A model generated the notes under the pieces. It saw only the letters and a program-made list of their open reading frames with translations, did no database searches and was not told the DNA's origin. Positions 26,929 to 37,500 of a stretch of DNA of 64,000 nucleotides are shown here, piece by piece (positions within the stretch are counted from its first letter, which is position 1; each line of letters starts with the position of its first letter). Position numbers and translations under genes: made by a program. This DNA comes from Sphingomonadales bacterium Ga0077531 (GTDB taxonomy: Bacteria > Pseudomonadota > Alphaproteobacteria > Sphingomonadales > Sphingomonadaceae). The stretch covers positions 62,001 to 126,000 of the forward strand of contig LNED01000028.1 in NCBI GenBank assembly GCA_001464915.1. Reading direction: 5' to 3'.

Positions 26929-28584
26929 CTATTCAGCGGGCTGCACGGAGAGGGGGCGGTCATTGGCTTCATCATGCGCGGTGTCGCCCATCGGGGCTTC
27001 GACGCGTTGATGCCCGGCGATGGTCATCCAGATGTTGTAGGCCATGATGATCGCACCGCTGAGGTACATCAGCCCACCCACCATGCGCAGCACATACATC
27101 GGATGCAGCGCCGACACGGTGTCGACAAAGCTGTTCACCAGATACCCGTCAGACCCGTATTCGCGCCACATCAGGCCCTGCGTGATCCCGGCGACCCACA
27201 TGCTGGAGGCGTAGAAAACGATCCCCAGCGTTGCGAGCCAGAAGTGCCAGTTGATCATCCGCAGGCTGTAGAGCCGCTCCTTCTGCCACAGGCGTGGCAC
27301 AAGGAAGTAGATGCAGGCGAAGGTGATCATCCCGTTCCACCCCAGCGCGCCGGAATGGACGTGGCCGATGGTCCAGTCGGTATAATGCGACAGGCTGTTC
27401 ACCGCCTTGATCGACAGCATCGGCCCTTCAAACGTGCTCATCCCGTAAAAGGCGAGCGCCAGCACCATCATGCGGATGATCGGATCGGTGCGCACCTTGT
27501 CCCACGCGCCGTTCAGCGTCATCAGACCGTTGATCATCCCGCCCCAGCTGGGCATCCACAGCATGATCGAAAACACCATGCCGAGCGTCTGCGCCCAATC
27601 GGGCAGGGCGGTGTAGTGCAGGTGGTGCGGCCCGGCCCAGATATACAGGAAGATCAGCGACCAGAAGTGGATGATCGACAGGCGGTAGGAATAAACCGGC
27701 CGCCCGGCCTGCTTGGGGACGAAGTAATACATCATCGCCAGGAACCCGGCGGTGAGGAAGAAGCCGACCGCGTTGTGGCCATACCACCACTGGGTCAGCG
27801 CATCTTGCACACCGGCAAAGGCGCTGTAGCTTTTCGATCCGAGCAAGCTGACCGGGATCGCCAGATTGTTGACCACGTGCAGCATCGCAATCGTGACGAT
27901 GAAGGCGAGGTAGAACCAGTTGGCGACATAGATATGCGGTTCATGCCGCCGCACAATCGTGCCGACATAGACCGCGAGATAGGCAAGCCACACCACCGTC
28001 AGCCACAGATCGACATACCATTCCGGCTCGGCATATTCTTTCGACTGCGTAATCCCGAGCAGGTATCCGGTCGCGGCCAGTACGATGAACAGCTGATACC
28101 CCCAGAACACAAACCGGGCCATTTGCGGAAAGGCCAACGTGGTGCGGCAGGTGCGCTGCACGACGTAGAAACTCGTCGCGATCAGGGCATTGCCGCCGAA
28201 CGCGAAGATCACCGCGCTCGTATGCAGCGGCCGGAGCCGTCCGAAATTGAGATAGGGTTCAAGGTTCAGCCACGGAAACGCCAGCTGTCCGGCAATCACC
28301 ACGCCGACCAGCAACCCGGCCAAGCCCCAGAACATCGTCGCAATCACGCCCCAGCGGATCACGTCATCATCATAGCGCGAAGGGCCGGGGGGCATCTTGA
28401 AGATGCCTTGCACCTTTGCCAGCGGATCATAGCTGCGCAAGCTGGCGACAATCACGGCCACTGCCGCAAGCCCCACGATCCCCATGTGGATCGCAAACCC
28501 GCTGTCCGGGGTGAGCGCAATAGCGATGATAGCCAAGAGCAGGACAAACGCCCACACTCCCATCCGTCTTACGACTGATTCCAT
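26929..28584 (-). CDS. ccoN: cbb3-type cytochrome c oxidase catalytic subunit CcoN
   Basis: A 551-residue, roughly 14-helix subunit. Key motifs: [16 protein letters not shown] (CuB His), [14 protein letters not shown] (two CuB His), [13 protein letters not shown] (haem ligands). High-affinity terminal oxidase reducing O2 at low tension. First gene of the run ccoNOQPGHIS-77aa-hemN. A perfect FNR/FixK box is centred about 60 bases upstream of the start, suiting an activating site. Confidence 0.97.
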   Translation of the reverse strand: MESVVRRMGVWAFVLLLAIIAIALTPDSGFAIHMGIVGLAAVAVIVASLRSYDPLAKVQGIFKMPPGPSRYDDDVIRWGVIATMFWGLAGLLVGVVIAGQLAFPWLNLEPYLNFGRLRPLHTSAVIFAFGGNALIATSFYVVQRTCRTTLAFPQMARFVFWGYQLFIVLAATGYLLGITQSKEYAEPEWYVDLWLTVVWLAYLAVYVGTIVRRHEPHIYVANWFYLAFIVTIAMLHVVNNLAIPVSLLGSKSYSAFAGVQDALTQWWYGHNAVGFFLTAGFLAMMYYFVPKQAGRPVYSYRLSIIHFWSLIFLYIWAGPHHLHYTALPDWAQTLGMVFSIMLWMPSWGGMINGLMTLNGAWDKVRTDPIIRMMVLALAFYGMSTFEGPMLSIKAVNSLSHYTDWTIGHVHSGALGWNGMITFACIYFLVPRLWQKERLYSLRMINWHFWLATLGIVFYASSMWVAGITQGLMWREYGSDGYLVNSFVDTVSALHPMYVLRMVGGLMYLSGAIIMAYNIWMTIAGHQRVEAPMGDTAHDEANDRPLSVQPAE

Positions 28585-28637
28585 GATGAATTATCCCTTC
28601 GTTGACCCGCCTGTAGCTGGCCCCCGGTGCTGCGTTG

Positions 28638-28651
28638 TTGATCCAGATCAA
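28638..28651 (-). promoter_or_regulatory. FNR/FixK box upstream of ccoN
   Basis: TTGATCCAGATCAA, a perfect match to the FNR/FixK consensus TTGAT-N4-ATCAA. The centre is about 60 bases from the ccoN start, so a promoter start about 40 bases downstream of the box would place it at the usual activating position. Its last bases overlap the stop codon of the fixK-type gene. Confidence 0.85.
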
Positions 28652-29400
28652 ATTTGGTGAGTTTTAACGGTCCCAGCGGCCGGCCGCCCAGCAATCCGGG
28701 CAAGCGCCGCCACATCGCACAGGCAGACTTTTGACCGGCCCTCGGTTGCAACCAGCCCGGCTTCGCGCAGTTCGGTCAGCTGGCGGCTGACCGTTTCGAT
28801 TGTAAGACCCAGGCTATCGCCGATATCGCGGCGGCTCATTGGCAGGGAAAAGACGCAGGCGCCTGCTGTGCAGTCCGCCAAACGTTCGGCCATCGAGACA
28901 AGAAAGTCGGCAATCCGCGCTCCAGCGGATTTGTGCCCCATCTGCATCATTCGGGTGCGGCTGCGGTGTAGGGCTTGCAGCGAACGTGTCAACACGGCAC
29001 GCAGCACCGCCGGATCGGCTTGGGCAAGGTCGAGGAATCGGTCGGCCGGGAAAATCACCAGCTCGCAATCAGACAGGGCAACCAGCCGGAAATCGCCGTC
29101 GCTCTGGCGCAACACCGAAATCAGATCGCCGCCGAAATGAAACGCCAGCACCTGATGGATCGGCAACCCCGCCCCAGCCCCTAGGCTTGCTGGCGCCACC
29201 AGCTTGGCGCAGCCGCTGGCGATATAGACCAACCGGTCATCGCGCGGATCGGGGGTAAGCTGTTCGCCCTTGGCCAGATGCACGGCAGTGCCGATGGCGC
29301 ACAGCCGGTCGGCCGTGGGCTGATCGCGCGTTTCCACCGGCAACGTGCCGCGAAATGCCGCGATCCCGGTGTCCGCAGATGGAGGACTGATTGTCGCCAT
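28648..29400 (-). CDS. fixK: Crp/Fnr-family regulator, FixK-type (no Fe-S cysteines)
   Basis: About 250 residues from ATG 29400. The frame continues to 29451, but there the FNR box itself would be translated, and no ribosome-binding site is clear for either start. The effector fold has DRLVYIASGCAKLV; the helix-turn-helix is SRRDIGDSLGLTIETVSRQL. The ETVSR recognition helix matches the E-x-x-S-R of FNR that reads TTGAT. The N-terminal Cys cluster that binds [4Fe-4S] in FNR is missing, so this is FixK/DNR-like, probably itself under oxygen-responsive transcription. The neighbouring FNR boxes are the expected targets, including its own promoter. Confidence 0.85.
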   Translation of the reverse strand: MATISPPSADTGIAAFRGTLPVETRDQPTADRLCAIGTAVHLAKGEQLTPDPRDDRLVYIASGCAKLVAPASLGAGAGLPIHQVLAFHFGGDLISVLRQSDGDFRLVALSDCELVIFPADRFLDLAQADPAVLRAVLTRSLQALHRSRTRMMQMGHKSAGARIADFLVSMAERLADCTAGACVFSLPMSRRDIGDSLGLTIETVSRQLTELREAGLVATEGRSKVCLCDVAALARIAGRPAAGTVKTHQI

Positions 29401-29437
29401 GATGGTGCAGCAATGCCGTGGCTTTTCATTTTGGTCT

Positions 29438-29451
29438 TTGATGCGGATCAA
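29438..29451. promoter_or_regulatory. FNR/FixK box between fixK and ompW
   Basis: TTGATGCGGATCAA on the plus strand, a perfect consensus match. It lies about 45 bases upstream of the fixK-type start and about 105 upstream of the divergent ompW start, so it can serve autoregulation and ompW control. E. coli ompW is also FNR-controlled (established). Confidence 0.85.
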
Positions 29452-29548
29452 TGAACCCGTGATCGGGTGGGTTCTATCGGGCGGTCACAGGCAGCAATGA
29501 TCCTGGGCCGCGCAAGGCGGCCACTGCTGCCGGCGAAGGACGCGATAA

Positions 29549-30235
29549 ATGAAGACTTTTGTAATGCTTGGCGGGGCGGCGTTGGCGCTGATGGCAACGC
29601 CTGCAATGGCGCAAGATGGTGACGAAACCGATCGGGCAGGTGATATCCAGTTCAAGCTGCTGGCCACCGCTGTGCTGCCCGATGGCAAGATCGATCAGAT
29701 CAATGTCAACCTGCCCGGCCTGCCTGCAACCTTGCAGACCCGTGCAAACGATAACGTCACGCCGACCATTGCGGTCGAATGGTTCGTGACCAACAACATC
29801 TCGATTGAGACGATTGCCGGGATGACCCAGCACGATGTCGATACCACCGCTGGCCTTCCGGCAGGCGCCGAACTGGTATCGAATGCCAAGCTGATCCCAG
29901 CGACGCTGACGGCCAAATATCACTTCGATCTGGGCGGAGTGAAGCCTTATGTCGGTGCAGGTCCGGCCTATTTCCTTTGGGTGGCTGATGATCCGGGCGC
30001 AGCAACCTTGCCGCTGGGCGTGACCGATACCGATCTGTCGAACGAATTGGGGCTGGCGCTGCAAGCCGGGTTTGATGTGCCGATTGGCGATGCCGGGTTC
30101 GGCTTCAGCGTCGATGTGAAGCGGTACTTCATCGACACCACCGCACGCTGGTTTGTCGGCAACACACTAGCGATCGAAACCGAACACCAGCTTGATCCGT
30201 GGGTGATCAGCGCAGGCGTTGCCTACCGCTTCTGA
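29549..30235 (+). CDS. ompW: OmpW-family outer-membrane protein
   Basis: A 228-residue protein: signal peptide (ending AMAQ), then an eight-stranded barrel pattern with TIAVEWFVTNNISIE, KLIPATLTAKYHF, VKPYVGAGPAYF and the C-terminal VISAGVAYRF, all OmpW hallmarks including the final Phe. Shine-Dalgarno GAAGGA precedes the ATG. Probably passes small hydrophobic molecules. Divergent from the FixK-type gene with a shared FNR box, and followed by a strong terminator. Confidence 0.93.
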   Translation: MKTFVMLGGAALALMATPAMAQDGDETDRAGDIQFKLLATAVLPDGKIDQINVNLPGLPATLQTRANDNVTPTIAVEWFVTNNISIETIAGMTQHDVDTTAGLPAGAELVSNAKLIPATLTAKYHFDLGGVKPYVGAGPAYFLWVADDPGAATLPLGVTDTDLSNELGLALQAGFDVPIGDAGFGFSVDVKRYFIDTTARWFVGNTLAIETEHQLDPWVISAGVAYRF

Positions 30236-30258
30236 GGCGCAGCGGTTTGCCACAAGAA

Positions 30259-30289
30259 GCCTCGCCAGCGACGTGCTGGCGGGGCTTTT
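30259..30289 (+). terminator. Rho-independent terminator of ompW
   Basis: An 11-pair stem (30259-30269 with 30275-30285), loop GACGT, then TTTT. Confidence 0.9.
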
Positions 30290-30360
30290 CTGCGCCGGTG
30301 TTGATCGGTTTAGACCCCTGCCAGGTCGGCCTAGACTCCCGCTAGCCCTGGTCAAACAAA

Positions 30361-30400
30361 CCAATTTGGCAATGTTTCACGTGAAACATAGCCAGATTGG
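30361..30400. other. parS centromere site within a 40-bp palindrome
   Basis: Bases 30373-30388 read TGTTTCACGTGAAACA, identical to the consensus chromosomal parS bound by ParB. It sits in the non-coding gap between the convergent ompW and dcaP genes. The symmetry extends to 30361-30400 with two mismatched pairs (arms CCAATTTGGC and GCCAGATTGG). On the minus strand the palindrome is followed by TTTGTTTG just after the dcaP stop, so it might also form its terminator hairpin. No parA or parB is in the window. Confidence 0.9.
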
Positions 30401-30416
30401 TTGCACCTTGGGCCGG

Positions 30417-31868
30417 TCAGAAATTATACTGCGTCGAAAACTGCACCCGTTGCAGATTGCCGCTGCGCCCGTCTTCCAGCGTGCGGCTCGCATACATCAG
30501 TTCCACCCCGACATTGAGCGGACCGACCGGGGTCCAGATCAGGTTGGCAAAGGCGTTCCAGCTTTCGTCGGTGACCTGATTGGTGGTAAGCAGCACCGGA
30601 TTGTCGGCCTTGAAATAGGACCCGGCGATATTCGATCGCAGGTTGCCTGACCAAACATGGCGGTAGGCGGCAAAGCCCGACCAGGTGAAAATCGGATCAA
30701 GCGTGCCGTCCGGCCTGATTGCGGCATCATTGACGATGTTGACCCCGATATAGCGACCCAGCCCGTCCCCCGCAGTGGCCATGAAGCGCAGATCGTCCTT
30801 TGCGCCGACCTTCAGCTTGCCCGACAGGCTGAGGCCGTATCCCCATGCCGCATCGTCAACCCCCGTCAGATCATCGGAGGACACATGCAGTTGGCGCACA
30901 ATCGCAGCGGCGGTGAATTGGCCCCAGTCCCCGGTCCAGTTGTAGCGCCCGACAATGTCCGGAATCTGGTCGTCTCCGGGCGTGACCTGCGCGCCATTCT
31001 GCGCTGTGACGACGGTTTCCGGCTGTTCGACAGCGATTTGCAAGCCGCCCTTGGTGTAACGGATCAACGGCTGGCGATCGAAGACCGTGCCCGGCGTCAC
31101 CCCAATAAAATCGAGCGAATCCGGCAGCGCGCCAACGTTCTGGAAGGTCGACCAGCCCTGCCCGAAGGTCCAGTTATCGTAGTTGATCAGCGCATTGCGG
31201 ATGCGCGGGGTGAAGCTGTTGGTGACGCGTTCGTTGCCCCCGTCGGTGACGTTGAAATCGAGCTCGATCAGCCCGCTCAGCTTGTGACCGGTGCCGACAT
31301 CGGTTTCGGTCTTGAACAGGAAGCGGGTCTGGCGCGCGGAAAAATCGGTATCGAACCCGCTCGGCTGTCCGCCGACAGGGATCGAAGAGGGAAACAGGAA
31401 ATCGCGCAGGATCGAATTGCCCGCCAGCTGCCCGCCGCTGGTGCGCTGCGAGGTCGCGTCGAGTTTGACATAGCCACTATAGGTGACGCGGGTCTTGCCC
31501 ATCTTGAAGCCTTCGCCCGGCGCAATCGCGAATTCGATCAGCTTGTCCGACATCTCCGCCTGACGTGTCGCCAGCGTGCGGGTCGTTTCCGCCGTGGAAT
31601 CAGCCTCGGCGCGGATCGACTGCTGCTCTGCCTGGATCAGCGCGGTCTGTTCGCGGATTTCCGCTTGAGTGGTGCGCAGCGCCTCGGTCTGCTGCTGGGA
31701 TTGGTCGGCCTCAGCATCAAGCCGTGCGACCAGCCCCTCTACCAGTTTTTCCAGCCGGTCGAGCCGCTCGTCAACGTTTGCCTCCTGCGCCAGCGCCGGG
31801 GTGGCGGTCAGCATTGTCGCCCCCAGCAGCAGCGCCCTTAGCGCGCGGTGCGCAGCGTGATGAACCAT
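30417..31868 (-). CDS. DcaP-like trimeric outer-membrane porin
   Basis: A 483-residue protein from ATG 31868 (Shine-Dalgarno GGAGGG); the longer frame runs under acs. Signal peptide ends ATPALAQ. An N-terminal coiled coil (about 30-105, rich in Glu/Gln/Leu: ERLDRLEKLVEGLVARL) precedes a barrel with SGYVKLDA and ends RVQFSTQYNF. This layout matches the DcaP family, which takes up dicarboxylates and other organic acids in Acinetobacter. Divergent from acs, with a shared candidate operator, suggesting a role in acetate or organic-acid entry. Confidence 0.85.
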   Translation of the reverse strand: MVHHAAHRALRALLLGATMLTATPALAQEANVDERLDRLEKLVEGLVARLDAEADQSQQQTEALRTTQAEIREQTALIQAEQQSIRAEADSTAETTRTLATRQAEMSDKLIEFAIAPGEGFKMGKTRVTYSGYVKLDATSQRTSGGQLAGNSILRDFLFPSSIPVGGQPSGFDTDFSARQTRFLFKTETDVGTGHKLSGLIELDFNVTDGGNERVTNSFTPRIRNALINYDNWTFGQGWSTFQNVGALPDSLDFIGVTPGTVFDRQPLIRYTKGGLQIAVEQPETVVTAQNGAQVTPGDDQIPDIVGRYNWTGDWGQFTAAAIVRQLHVSSDDLTGVDDAAWGYGLSLSGKLKVGAKDDLRFMATAGDGLGRYIGVNIVNDAAIRPDGTLDPIFTWSGFAAYRHVWSGNLRSNIAGSYFKADNPVLLTTNQVTDESWNAFANLIWTPVGPLNVGVELMYASRTLEDGRSGNLQRVQFSTQYNF

Positions 31869-31943
31869 AAGACCCTCCCATCCTTTTATCTCCGGCAAGA
31901 ATGGCGCGATCATGGGCCTGCGCCCAGTTGGCAGATGGTCGTA

Positions 31944-31957
31944 AGACCTTTGTCTGA
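31944..31957. promoter_or_regulatory. Candidate CrbR operator between dcaP-like gene and acs
   Basis: On the minus strand TCAGACAAAGGTCT, 13 of 14 bases identical to 39843-39856 upstream of the MHS transporter. Core AGACC-TT-TGTCT is a palindrome with one mismatch. It is about 76 bases from the dcaP start and about 58 from acs. Assignment to CrbR is inference from gene content. Confidence 0.5.
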
Positions 31958-32014
31958 GCGCGCGCGGGGTGTAGCCTGGGTTAAAAGCGCGCTGAAAGAA
32001 GAGGGAGAGTCGAG

Positions 32015-33946
32015 ATGATCCACGCTGTCGAGCGGCCCCGAGCCCACACCCCGACCCATTGCACGCCCGCGCAGTATGCCGCGATGTATCGCGCTTCGAC
32101 CGAAACACCCGATGCATTCTGGCTGGAACAGGCGCAGCGGCTCGACTGGTTTACCGCGCCGACCAAGGGCGGGGAATGGTCATACGATCCGGTGAACATC
32201 GCATGGTTCGCTGACGGCAGCCTCAACCTGTGCCACAATGCGGTCGACCGGCATTTGCCCGAGCACGTGAACACCGCGGCGCTGATTTTCGAACCTGACG
32301 ATCCGGCGAGCGAGGGCAAGACGCTCACCTATGGCGAGCTCCACCGCGAGGTCATCCGCATGGCCAATGCGCTGAAATCACTGGGCGTGAAGCGGGGCGA
32401 CCGGGTGACGCTTTACCTGCCGATGATCCTCGAAGGGGTGACCGCGATGCTCGCCTGCGCAAGGCTGGGCGCGGTGCATTCGGTGGTGTTCGGCGGGTTC
32501 TCACCGGAAGCCTTGGCGGGCCGGATCGAGGATTGCGGCAGCCGCTTCATTATCACTGCGGATGAAGGCTTGCGCGGCGGTAAGCGGGTGCCGTTGAAAG
32601 CCAATGTCGATGCCGCGCTCGCCGAACCGGATCATGACACTCCCATCGATGGCGTGCTGGTGATCCGCCACACCGGGGGCGTGATCGACATGGTTGAGGG
32701 CCGCGACCATTGGCTTGAAACCCTCGCCCATGATGCTGATTGCCCGTGCGAAGTCATGGGCGCGGAAGACCCGTTGTTCATCCTCTACACCTCAGGTTCG
32801 ACCGGCAAGCCCAAGGGCGTGCTCCACACCACCGGCGGTTACGGCGTGTGGACCGCGACGACGTTTCACTACATCTTCGACTATCAACCGGGCGAGGTGT
32901 TCTGGTGCACCGCCGATATCGGCTGGGTCACGGGACACAGCTATGTCGTCTATGGCCCGCTAATGAACGCGGCGACCGCCGTGGTGTTCGAAGGCGTGCC
33001 GAACTACCCCGATCACGGGCGGTTCTGGGACGTTGTCGACAAGCATCAAGTGAACATCATCTACACCGCCCCCACCGCCATCCGCGCGCTGATGCGCGAA
33101 GGCGATGCCCACGTGACGAGCCGCAGCCGCGCGTCGCTCCGCCTGCTGGGGAGCGTCGGCGAACCGATCAACCCAGAGGCTTGGCGCTGGTATTTCGATG
33201 TGGTGGGCGAGGGGCGGTGCCCGATCATCGACACCTGGTGGCAGACCGAAACCGGCGGCTGCATGATCACCACACTGCCCGGCGCGCATGATATGAAGCC
33301 GGGCAGCGCGGGTCTGCCGTTCTTCGGCATCCGCCCGCAATTGGTCGATCAGGAAGGCCGCGTGTTGGACGGCGCCGCCGAAGGCAACCTGTGCATCACC
33401 CACAGCTGGCCCGGCCAAGCGCGCACCATCTACGGCGATCACGAACGCTTCGGGCAGACTTATTTCAGCACTTACAAAGCCAAGTATTTCACCGGCGATG
33501 GGTGCAAGCGTGACGCGGATGGATATTACTGGATCACTGGCAGGGTCGATGATGTGATCAACGTCTCAGGCCACCGCATGGGCACCGCCGAGGTGGAAAG
33601 CGCGCTGGTGCTCCACCCCAAGGTGGCCGAGGCCGCCGTGGTCGGATACCCGCATGATATCAAGGGGCAGGGCATCTATTGCTATGTCACCCTGAACGTT
33701 GGCGAGGAGGGCGGGGACGCGCTGCTCTCCGAACTCAAGGCGTGGGTGCGCAAGGAAATCGGCCCGATTGCAACGCCCGATATCATCCACTTCACCGATG
33801 GCCTGCCCAAGACCCGATCGGGCAAGATCATGCGCCGCATCCTGCGCAAGATCGCCGAGAACGACTTCGGCGCGCTGGGTGATACGTCGACGTTGGCCGA
33901 TCCGTCGCTGGTCGAGCGGCTGGTCGAGGGCAGGCAGAACCGCTGA
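32015..33946 (+). CDS. acs: Acetyl-CoA synthetase
   Basis: A 643-residue AMP-forming acetate-CoA ligase. ATP loop [11 protein letters not shown] (about residue 262), [23 protein letters not shown], and [14 protein letters not shown] with the acetylatable catalytic Lys (about 606). Shine-Dalgarno GAGGGAGAG. Activates acetate for the TCA or glyoxylate routes. The response regulator CrbR begins four bases after the stop, and CrbS follows convergently. CrbS/CrbR control acs in Vibrio and Pseudomonas (established). Confidence 0.97.
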   Translation: MIHAVERPRAHTPTHCTPAQYAAMYRASTETPDAFWLEQAQRLDWFTAPTKGGEWSYDPVNIAWFADGSLNLCHNAVDRHLPEHVNTAALIFEPDDPASEGKTLTYGELHREVIRMANALKSLGVKRGDRVTLYLPMILEGVTAMLACARLGAVHSVVFGGFSPEALAGRIEDCGSRFIITADEGLRGGKRVPLKANVDAALAEPDHDTPIDGVLVIRHTGGVIDMVEGRDHWLETLAHDADCPCEVMGAEDPLFILYTSGSTGKPKGVLHTTGGYGVWTATTFHYIFDYQPGEVFWCTADIGWVTGHSYVVYGPLMNAATAVVFEGVPNYPDHGRFWDVVDKHQVNIIYTAPTAIRALMREGDAHVTSRSRASLRLLGSVGEPINPEAWRWYFDVVGEGRCPIIDTWWQTETGGCMITTLPGAHDMKPGSAGLPFFGIRPQLVDQEGRVLDGAAEGNLCITHSWPGQARTIYGDHERFGQTYFSTYKAKYFTGDGCKRDADGYYWITGRVDDVINVSGHRMGTAEVESALVLHPKVAEAAVVGYPHDIKGQGIYCYVTLNVGEEGGDALLSELKAWVRKEIGPIATPDIIHFTDGLPKTRSGKIMRRILRKIAENDFGALGDTSTLADPSLVERLVEGRQNR

Positions 33947-33950
33947 CGCC

Positions 33951-34589
33951 ATGACCGCAAGGATCGTCATTGCCGATGACCACCCGCTGTTCCGCAGCGC
34001 GCTGGCGCACGCGGTTGGGAAGGTGTGGCCCGATGCCGCGATCATCGAAGCCAGCTCCGCTGCCGAGGCGCGCGTGGCATTGGCGGCGGGCGGGACGGAA
34101 GCACTGCTGCTCGATCTCCATATGGCGGATTCGACCGGGCTTTCTGTGCTGATGGACCTGCGCCAGGATTACCCCGCGCTGCCCATCGTCATCGTCTCCG
34201 CCAGCGAGGAACCGCGCGTTGCGGCGGCAGCGGCGCAATTGGGTGCGGCGGGGTTCATCCCCAAATCCGCCAGCCTTGAGGCGATGCGCGAAGGGCTTTG
34301 CGTGGTGCGTGATGGCGATAGCTGGTTCCCCGAAAGCGGGGCAGGCACGGACGACGATCTTGCCCGCATCGCCAGTCTCACGCCCGCCCAGCGGCGCATC
34401 CTCGGTGCGATCCGGCAGGGTTTGCTGAACAAGCAGATCGCCTACGAACTCACCATCAGCGAGGCGACGGTGAAAGCGCATATCACCGCGATTTTGCGCA
34501 AGCTGGGCGTGAACAGCCGCACCCAAGCGGTGCTGCTCGCCGCCAAGCTTGATGTCGATCAGCCGGTGGCCGATTCCGCCAAGGCCTGA
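33951..34589 (+). CDS. crbR: LuxR-family response regulator CrbR
   Basis: A 212-residue regulator. Receiver domain with IADDHPLFR, phospho-acceptor Asp in LLLDLHM (about residue 54), and Lys in GFIPKSAS; the LuxR-type helix-turn-helix is LTPAQRRILGAIRQGLLNKQIAYEL then EATVKAHI. Starts four bases after acs, so co-transcribed with it. Its 3' end overlaps that of crbS by 31 bases on the opposite strand. Likely activator of acs and other acetate genes. Confidence 0.9.
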   Translation: MTARIVIADDHPLFRSALAHAVGKVWPDAAIIEASSAAEARVALAAGGTEALLLDLHMADSTGLSVLMDLRQDYPALPIVIVSASEEPRVAAAAAQLGAAGFIPKSASLEAMREGLCVVRDGDSWFPESGAGTDDDLARIASLTPAQRRILGAIRQGLLNKQIAYELTISEATVKAHITAILRKLGVNSRTQAVLLAAKLDVDQPVADSAKA

Positions 34590-37500
34590 TCGCCCGCCGC
34601 ATGGCCTTGTGCCAGACAGGTCGCGATCAACGCACGCAAGGCGGCGGGTGATGATGGCTTGAGCAGGCGGTTGGCCCCCATGCGCGCCGCCGCGGCCTCG
34701 GTCTCGTCCGAAGCCTCGGCCGTCAGCAGGATCGCGGGCGGGCGAGCACACCATACCTCGCACAGCGCGGCATAGGCGGTATCGCCGCGCTCGGCCCCAT
34801 CGAGCCGGTAGTCCATTATTGCGATATCGGGTGCACGGGGCATCGCCGCCGCGGCCTCGGCCCCGTTCGCCGCGCAGGTCACCGTCAGCCCCCATCGGCC
34901 GAGCAGCGCGGCTGTGGCAGCGAGCGCCGAAGCGTCGTTGTCCACCACCAGCACCCTCGCGCCGGGCAACTGGCCTGAGCTGCGCAGCGGAGCAGGCATC
35001 CGGGCCGGGGTCACCTCCCGCCGCAACACCGGCATGGCAAAGGCAAAGCGGCTGCCGCGCCCGACCTGCGATGTCGTCTCGATTGCAATCCGCAGCAGTC
35101 GCGCCGCGCGCCGCACGATGGCGAGGCCAAGGCCAAGCCCCTCGCGATCAGTCGAAACGCCGCGTTCGAACTCGCCGAAAATGCGCTCGATATCGTCGGC
35201 TGCAATCCCGCGCCCGGTGTCATGGACGCAGATCAGCGCATCCTGCCCCCGCAGCCGCACCCCGATCAACAGGCCGCCTGTGTCGGTATAGCGGACCGCG
35301 TTGCTCATCAGATTTCGCAACACGGCAGTCAGCAAGGCGCGATCCGCCTTGACCCAGACCGAGGTCGGCGCGCGCCGCAGCCGCAAGCCCTTGGCCTGAG
35401 CCTGCAAGGCGAATTCGCGCGACACGTCTTCGAACAATTGGTCGAGCGCGATCGCCTCCGGGTTTGCCACCACCCCGCCGCTGTCCAGCTTGGAAATGTC
35501 GAGCAGCGCGCGGATCAGCCGGTCGGCGGCAATGATCGAACCGTCCAGATCCGCCACCAGCCGTTCGAGCTGCGGCGTCCCGGCAACCTCCTCCCCCAAT
35601 GCCGAGGCGAACAGGCGCGCGGCGTTGAGCGGTTGGATCAGATCATGGCTCGCCGCCGCCAGAAACCGGGTCTTTGACCGGGTCGCCTGTGCCAGCGCAT
35701 CGTTGGCGGCACTTAGCTGCCGGGTGCGTTCGGCGACTTTTTCCTCGAGCGCCTGTTCGGCCCGGCGGTCGGCGGTGATGTCGGTATAGGAGGTGGTGTA
35801 GCCGCCCCCCGGTGTCGGCGCGCCGACGATACGCAGCACGCGGCCATCATGCTGTTCGCGCTCCATCCGGTGTTCGCGCCCAGCGCGCATGTGACCGAGC
35901 CGGCGGGCGACCTGTTCGGCAATGTCGGTCTCGGGCGGCGCCCCGCGTTCAAGGTTGAAGCGGATCAGATCGGCAATCGGCGTGCCGACCCTGACGAGCC
36001 GGTCGGGCAAGTCGAAAATCTGCTGATAACGGCTGTTCCACGCCACCAGCCGCATGTCGCCATCGACCAGCGCGACTCCCTGATCAATGCTCTCAATCGC
36101 GGTCTGAAGCAGCTCGCCGCTGAAGCTGAGACGGCGATTGGTCTCGCCGAACATCGCAACCACTTCGGGCAGCGGGATCGGATCGCCGCCCGCCCATGAT
36201 CCCACCAGCATCCGCGCCGAAGACGTGCCGATCACCCCCGAAATCACCCGCTCGGCCAGTTCCAGCGCAGCCGCGTCGGCCTGATCGCCATTGCGCAGGG
36301 GCAGGGCGGCCAGCGCGGCATCGGCGCGGTCCCGCCCGACAAACTGCGTCAACAGCACGCGCACATCGCCAACGCGCTTCGCGGTGGCATGGCGCGGTAC
36401 AGCGCCGGGCATCGGCGTGCCGACGAACGCCGCCGCCTGCGCCTGATCGAGCAACGATGGCCGCACGATGGCCGATCCGAACCAATAGAGCAGGACATTC
36501 ATACCGAGGCTGAGCGCCACACCCGATACCAGCGGATCGGAGTGAATGCTCACCACCGGCGCGGCGCCGGTGGCGGCAGGTGCAATCAGCAACACCAGCC
36601 ATAGCGTAAATCCCGCGAGCAATCCCGCCAGCATCCCGGCGCGGTTGCCGTGCTGGCTCACCATCCCCAACACCAGCCCCGGTGCGAATTGCGCGGCTGC
36701 GGCGAAGGCGAGCGTGCCAAGTCCGGCCAGATCGGCGATCCCGGCGAACCCGCGATAGAACGCATAGGCAGCCAGCAGCAGCCCGGCGATCACCAGCCGC
36801 CGGATCAACAGCAGCCGCGCGGCGATCCGCCCCCGGTCACCGCGCCCTGCCAGCGCGCGGCGCAGCAGCAGCGGGGCGATCAGATCGTTGGTGATCATGA
36901 TCGACAGCGCCACGCTTGCCACCACGATCATCCCGGCCGAGGCGGAAAACCCGCCCAGGAACACTAGCACCGCCAGCGCGGCATTGTCGGTCGCCAGCGG
37001 CAGGGCGAGCACGATGGTATCAGGGTCGGTGCCTGCGGGGAGCACCGCCAGCCCCGCCAGCACCACCGGCACGATCACCCCAGCGGTCAGCGCCAGATAG
37101 GCCGGGAACACCCATTGCATTGCCGGAGTGGCGCGATCGCCCGGTGCTTCGATAAAGCTCATGTGGAACTGGCGCGGCAGGCACAGCGCGGCGGCTGCGG
37201 CGATCAGGGTTAGGGTGACAAAGCGCGCGTCGATCTGATCGGGCGCGAACAGTGCGGGAGTGGAGGCAGTGGTCGCGGTCTCACCGCTCAGTAACAGCCA
37301 CAGCGCCAATCCGCCCACCGCGAGCAGCGCGGCGAGCTTGACCACCGCTTCGACCGCAATGGTCAGCACCAACCCGGCGTTGTCGCCCGCCCGGTCGGCG
37401 CGGCGCGAACCGAACAGGATTGCAAACAGTCCCATAAGCGCGGCCACCAGCAGCACCAGCTCGTCCGCCGCGACCTGCGCCCGCAAGTCCGGGTCGAGCA

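Noticed and set aside
26890..28578. Long plus-strand reading frame (562 codons) opposite ccoN
   Set aside because: Composition is His/Asp/Arg-rich shadow sequence; ccoN on the other strand is certain.
28648..29400. Calling the regulator FNR (oxygen-sensing [4Fe-4S])
   Set aside because: The N-terminal Cys cluster is absent; FixK/DNR type fits better.
29401..29451. Earlier TTG start of the FixK-type regulator
   Set aside because: The codons would consist of the FNR box itself (MIRIK), so the ATG at 29400 is preferred.
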